Position numbers and translations under genes: made by a program. From positions 1-64,000 of the forward strand of contig JAICPI010000006.1 in the NCBI GenBank assembly GCA_025929895.1: a DNA stretch of 64,000 bases. Direction: 5' to 3'. Below are positions 61,721-64,000 of the stretch, one piece after another (position 1 is the stretch's first letter; each line of letters begins with the position of its first letter). The DNA comes from Thermoleophilia bacterium (GTDB taxonomy: Bacteria; Actinomycetota; Thermoleophilia; Gaiellales; Gaiellaceae). Below the pieces are notes generated by a model, which saw nothing but the letters and a program-made list of their open reading frames with translations, was not told the origin of the DNA and searched no databases.

Positions 61721-62358
61721 CCGCGCGCGACGGCAAGCGCCTCGAGCGCCTCGCGGCGCGAGGAGACGTTCAGCTTGTGCAGCAGGCTCTTCACATGGGA
61801 GCGAACGGTGTGCTCGGAGATGAAGAGGCGGCGCGCGATGTCGTCGGTGCCGAGGTGCTCGTCCAGGAGAAGCAGGACCTCGACCTCGCGCGCGCTCAGC
61901 GTCGCGGCGATCTCGTCGGGAACGCCGCCGCGGTGTCCGCCCTCGCGGACCTGCTCGACCAGGCGCCGGGCGACCTCGCCGGAGAGCGCGGCCTCGCCGC
62001 GGGCTGCGCCGCGGAGGAACTCGACGATCCGGTCGGGCGGCTCGCTCTTGAGCAGGTAGCCCGCGGCGCCGGCGCGGATCGCCGCGAGGAGGTTCTCCTC
62101 GGTTCCCGAGGCGGTGAGGACCACGACCTCGCAGTCCGGCGCGGCCCCGCGCAGGCGCGGCAGCGCGCCGAGCCCGTCGAGGCCCGGCATCGAGAGGTCG
62201 AGCAGGACGAGATCGGGGCGGAGCGTCCCGGCCAGCGAGATCGCCTCCTCGCCGTCCGCGGCCTGGCCGACGACCTCGAAGCCGCTTCCGGCCAGGAGCG
62301 TGGCCAGGGCCTCCCGCGTCAGGGGGTGGTCGTCCACGATCAGAACGCGAGCGTCCAT
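61717..62358 (-). CDS. NarL/FixJ-type response regulator
   Basis: A 213-residue two-component regulator. The receiver domain (1-120) has acidic pocket DD at 9-10, phosphoacceptor D54 in VLLDLSMPG and K104 in YLLKSE. The LuxR HTH (about 148-210) has LSAREVEVLLLLDEHLGTDD and HTVRSHVKSLLHKL. It is divergent to the histidine kinase gene (start codons 43 bases apart), which is its probable partner. It overlaps the deacetylase-like gene by four bases. Confidence 0.93.
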   Translation of the reverse strand: MDARVLIVDDHPLTREALATLLAGSGFEVVGQAADGEEAISLAGTLRPDLVLLDLSMPGLDGLGALPRLRGAAPDCEVVVLTASGTEENLLAAIRAGAAGYLLKSEPPDRIVEFLRGAARGEAALSGEVARRLVEQVREGGHRGGVPDEIAATLSAREVEVLLLLDEHLGTDDIARRLFISEHTVRSHVKSLLHKLNVSSRREALEALAVARG

Positions 62359-62401
62359 CTCCAGGCTTATCGGCCGGACCCCACCTGCCGATTAGAGGGA
62401 G

Positions 62402-63787
62402 ATGCGGCGGGACCAACGTGCTGCCTACGACGCCTGGCTCTCCGGGGAGATCCTCCTCTTCGGGCTGCTGGGCGCCGCGCTGGGCCTGTTCATCGAGAAT
62501 CCGATCCTCCGGCACTCGTACGACGTCCCCGGGCTGGGGCTCGTCCTGGACACCGCGATCATGGTCGCGGGCGGGATCGTGGCCGTGCTCGCGGGGATCC
62601 GCTTCTCGGTCGAGGGCCGCAGGTTCGACCTCCTGCTCTCCGGCGGCTTCTTCGTGGCGGCCGCGTCGCTGCTCCTGTTCGAGATCGTGCCGGTCATCGA
62701 CGAGCCACTGCCCTCGCGGGTGGAGGCGTGGGCCGCGATCTACGGCGGGCTGGGCGCCGCTGCCCTGATCGCGATCGCGCCGTTCGTGCGCGGCACGTCG
62801 AGCTCGCGGCAGCGGACGCTCGGCAACGCCGTCTTCGTGCTGCTGCTCTCGCTCGCCGGGATCTGGCTCGTGCTGCGCTGGCTCGCGCCGGAGCTCCCCG
62901 GGCTGGTCGAGACGCCGACGGAGCCGGACGCGCCGGTGCTCCTGACGGGGCTGCTCGCTGTTCAGGCGCTGCTCAGCCTGCTCGCGCTGATCGGCTTCGG
63001 CCTGCGTTTCCGGAATCAGGGCTCCGACCTCGACCGCTGGCTCGCCTCGGCCGCGACGCTGAGCCTGTTCTCCGCGCTCTACCGGCTCTTCACGCCGCTG
63101 ATGCCGAGCACCGCCGTGTCCGTCGGCGACTTCCTGCGCGTGATCGCGTACGGCGTCCTCCTCGTGGGCGTCTGGCGGGCGATCAGCGCCGCCGAGTTCG
63201 GCCGCGCCGTCGCCGAGGAGCGCGCGCGCGTGGCCAGGGAGATCCACGACGGGCTCGCGCAGTACCTCTTCGCGCTCGCCACGCACGCCAGTCTCCTCGA
63301 GAGCGGCCGCATCACGCCCGAGGCCGTCTCGCACATCAAGACGCTCGCGGTCACCGCGCAGCAGGAGGCCCGCTTCGCGGTGCTGGCGCTCTCCTCGGCC
63401 GGCGGGTCGGCGCCGTTCGACTCGGCCCTCCGCAGGTACGTCGAGCTGCTGACGGCCGACGGCGCGCTCGAGGTCGACGTCGAGATCGACACGCGGGTGA
63501 TCCTCGCGCCCGACGAGCAGATCGAGGTCTTCCGGATCGTCCAGGAGGGGCTCGCGAACGTGCGCAAGCATGCGCAGGCCGAGCGTGCGGAAGTGCGGAT
63601 CGTCTCCCGGGACGGACAGCGGCTCGTCGCGGTCTCCGACGACGGGACGGGGTTCGAGGAGACCGGAAACGGTGCCGGGCACGGCCTGCGCAACATCCGG
63701 CAGCGTGCGGCGAGCATCGCCGGCGCAGCGACGATCAGCTCGCGGCCGGGCAGCGGAACCGTGGTCGAGGTCGCACTGCGCGCCTAA
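62402..63787 (+). CDS. NarX/DesK-type sensor histidine kinase
   Basis: A 461-residue HisKA_3-type kinase. At least seven hydrophobic segments in residues 15-260 form a sensor membrane part with no large external loop, so it probably senses membrane state or an intramembrane ligand. The H-box VAREIHDGLAQYLFALATHA has phospho-His H282; the N box is IVQEGLANVRKHAQ; the G boxes are VSDDGTGFEETGNGAGHGLR. The start is ATG 62402. With the divergent NarL-type regulator it makes a complete two-component pair. Confidence 0.92.
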   Translation: MRRDQRAAYDAWLSGEILLFGLLGAALGLFIENPILRHSYDVPGLGLVLDTAIMVAGGIVAVLAGIRFSVEGRRFDLLLSGGFFVAAASLLLFEIVPVIDEPLPSRVEAWAAIYGGLGAAALIAIAPFVRGTSSSRQRTLGNAVFVLLLSLAGIWLVLRWLAPELPGLVETPTEPDAPVLLTGLLAVQALLSLLALIGFGLRFRNQGSDLDRWLASAATLSLFSALYRLFTPLMPSTAVSVGDFLRVIAYGVLLVGVWRAISAAEFGRAVAEERARVAREIHDGLAQYLFALATHASLLESGRITPEAVSHIKTLAVTAQQEARFAVLALSSAGGSAPFDSALRRYVELLTADGALEVDVEIDTRVILAPDEQIEVFRIVQEGLANVRKHAQAERAEVRIVSRDGQRLVAVSDDGTGFEETGNGAGHGLRNIRQRAASIAGAATISSRPGSGTVVEVALRA

Positions 63788-63797
63788 CATCCTCGCG

Positions 63798-64000
63798 ATG
63801 GCGAGGAAGGCGATGATCATCGGCCTCGACTGCGCCGAGCCGTCCCTCGTGCTCGAGCGCTGGCGGGACTCCCTCCCCACGCTCTCCGCGTTGATGGAAC
63901 GCGGCGCGTACGGCCGCCTGACGTCCGTGATCCCGCCGATCACCGTGCCCGCCTGGTCCTGCATGATGGCGAGCCGCACGCCCGGCGACCTCGGCGTCTA
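63798..64000 (+). CDS. Alkaline-phosphatase-superfamily (type I phosphodiesterase/nucleotide pyrophosphatase) protein, N-terminal part
   Basis: The first 67 residues of a gene cut by the window end. It starts MARKAMIIGLDCAEPSLVLE, with the metal-binding Asp of the alkaline-phosphatase superfamily in IIGLDCAEP, and continues SVIPPITVPAWSCMMASRTP, where a Thr or Ser nucleophile is expected (PPITVPAW resembles the PTxTxPxxxSM motif of phosphodiesterases). GD(L/V)GVY closes the visible part. The gene starts ten bases after the kinase stop and may share its transcript. Substrate unknown. Confidence 0.8.
   Translation, partial: MARKAMIIGLDCAEPSLVLERWRDSLPTLSALMERGAYGRLTSVIPPITVPAWSCMMASRTPGDLGV

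Noticed and set aside
60848-63979. A 1043-codon minus-strand frame across the deacetylase, regulator and kinase genes
   Set aside because: Composition of a shadow frame; three well-recognised families are encoded in other frames over the same region.

Overview
The window is a GC-rich bacterial chromosome segment with dense, often overlapping genes, many GTG/TTG starts and strong G/C third-position bias. Gene content (MalEFG-type sugar ABC operon, PimA-like glycosyltransferase, actinobacterial-type TopA without zinc fingers, cyclase/STAND/TPR regulator, many LuxR-type proteins) fits a deep-branching actinomycete, most likely Thermoleophilia (Solirubrobacter/Gaiella-like). That placement is an inference from gene style, not from a marker gene search. 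No rRNA, tRNA, CRISPR array or insertion sequence was recognised.

0-17.3 kb: the end of a glutamine amidotransferase gene and a DNA glycosylase pair are followed by a seven-gene minus-strand alpha-glucan operon: binding protein, two permeases, a cytoplasmic GH13 hydrolase, a MalK-like ATPase, a secreted alpha-amylase and a 1367-residue secreted pullulanase-type enzyme. The secreted enzymes cut starch or pullulan outside, the ABC system imports maltodextrins, and the cytoplasmic GH13 enzyme finishes them. A divergent LacI-family regulator with palindromic operators just downstream of both promoters probably controls it. An ATPase gene follows whose start codon lies inside a tandem palindrome.

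17.2-33.7 kb: tyrosine/homogentisate catabolism (4-hydroxyphenylpyruvate dioxygenase, homogentisate dioxygenase, a fumarylacetoacetate-hydrolase-family protein) is interspersed with a HAD phosphatase, a DUF2071 protein, a cation efflux protein and a large adenylate-cyclase/STAND/TPR regulator. Then come proline dehydrogenase, a secreted clan GH-A glycosidase, and a set of small unrecognised proteins next to a coiled-coil membrane protein.

33.7-46.6 kb: a secreted PQQ-type sugar dehydrogenase, xseA-xseB, a cyclic-nucleotide-binding protein, glycerate kinase, a flippase-like protein with a GT4 glycosyltransferase, and an adenosine-deaminase-family protein. Between about 42.0 and 46.15 kb composition changes clearly (more A/T at third positions) over a MalT-like LuxR regulator and a convergent HD-GYP membrane protein, probably acquired DNA.

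46.6-64 kb: a complete oligopeptide ABC operon with an extra binding protein at its end, a primary-type sigma factor, topA, a structured repeat upstream of an acyltransferase, a stand-alone 5'-3' exonuclease, a secreted cupredoxin-like protein, a histone-deacetylase-family hydrolase, a NarL-type response regulator with a divergent histidine kinase, and the start of an alkaline-phosphatase-superfamily gene. The oddest recurring feature is that several conserved minus-strand genes lack any ATG/GTG/TTG start and appear to begin with ATT, ATC or CTG overlapping the preceding gene.
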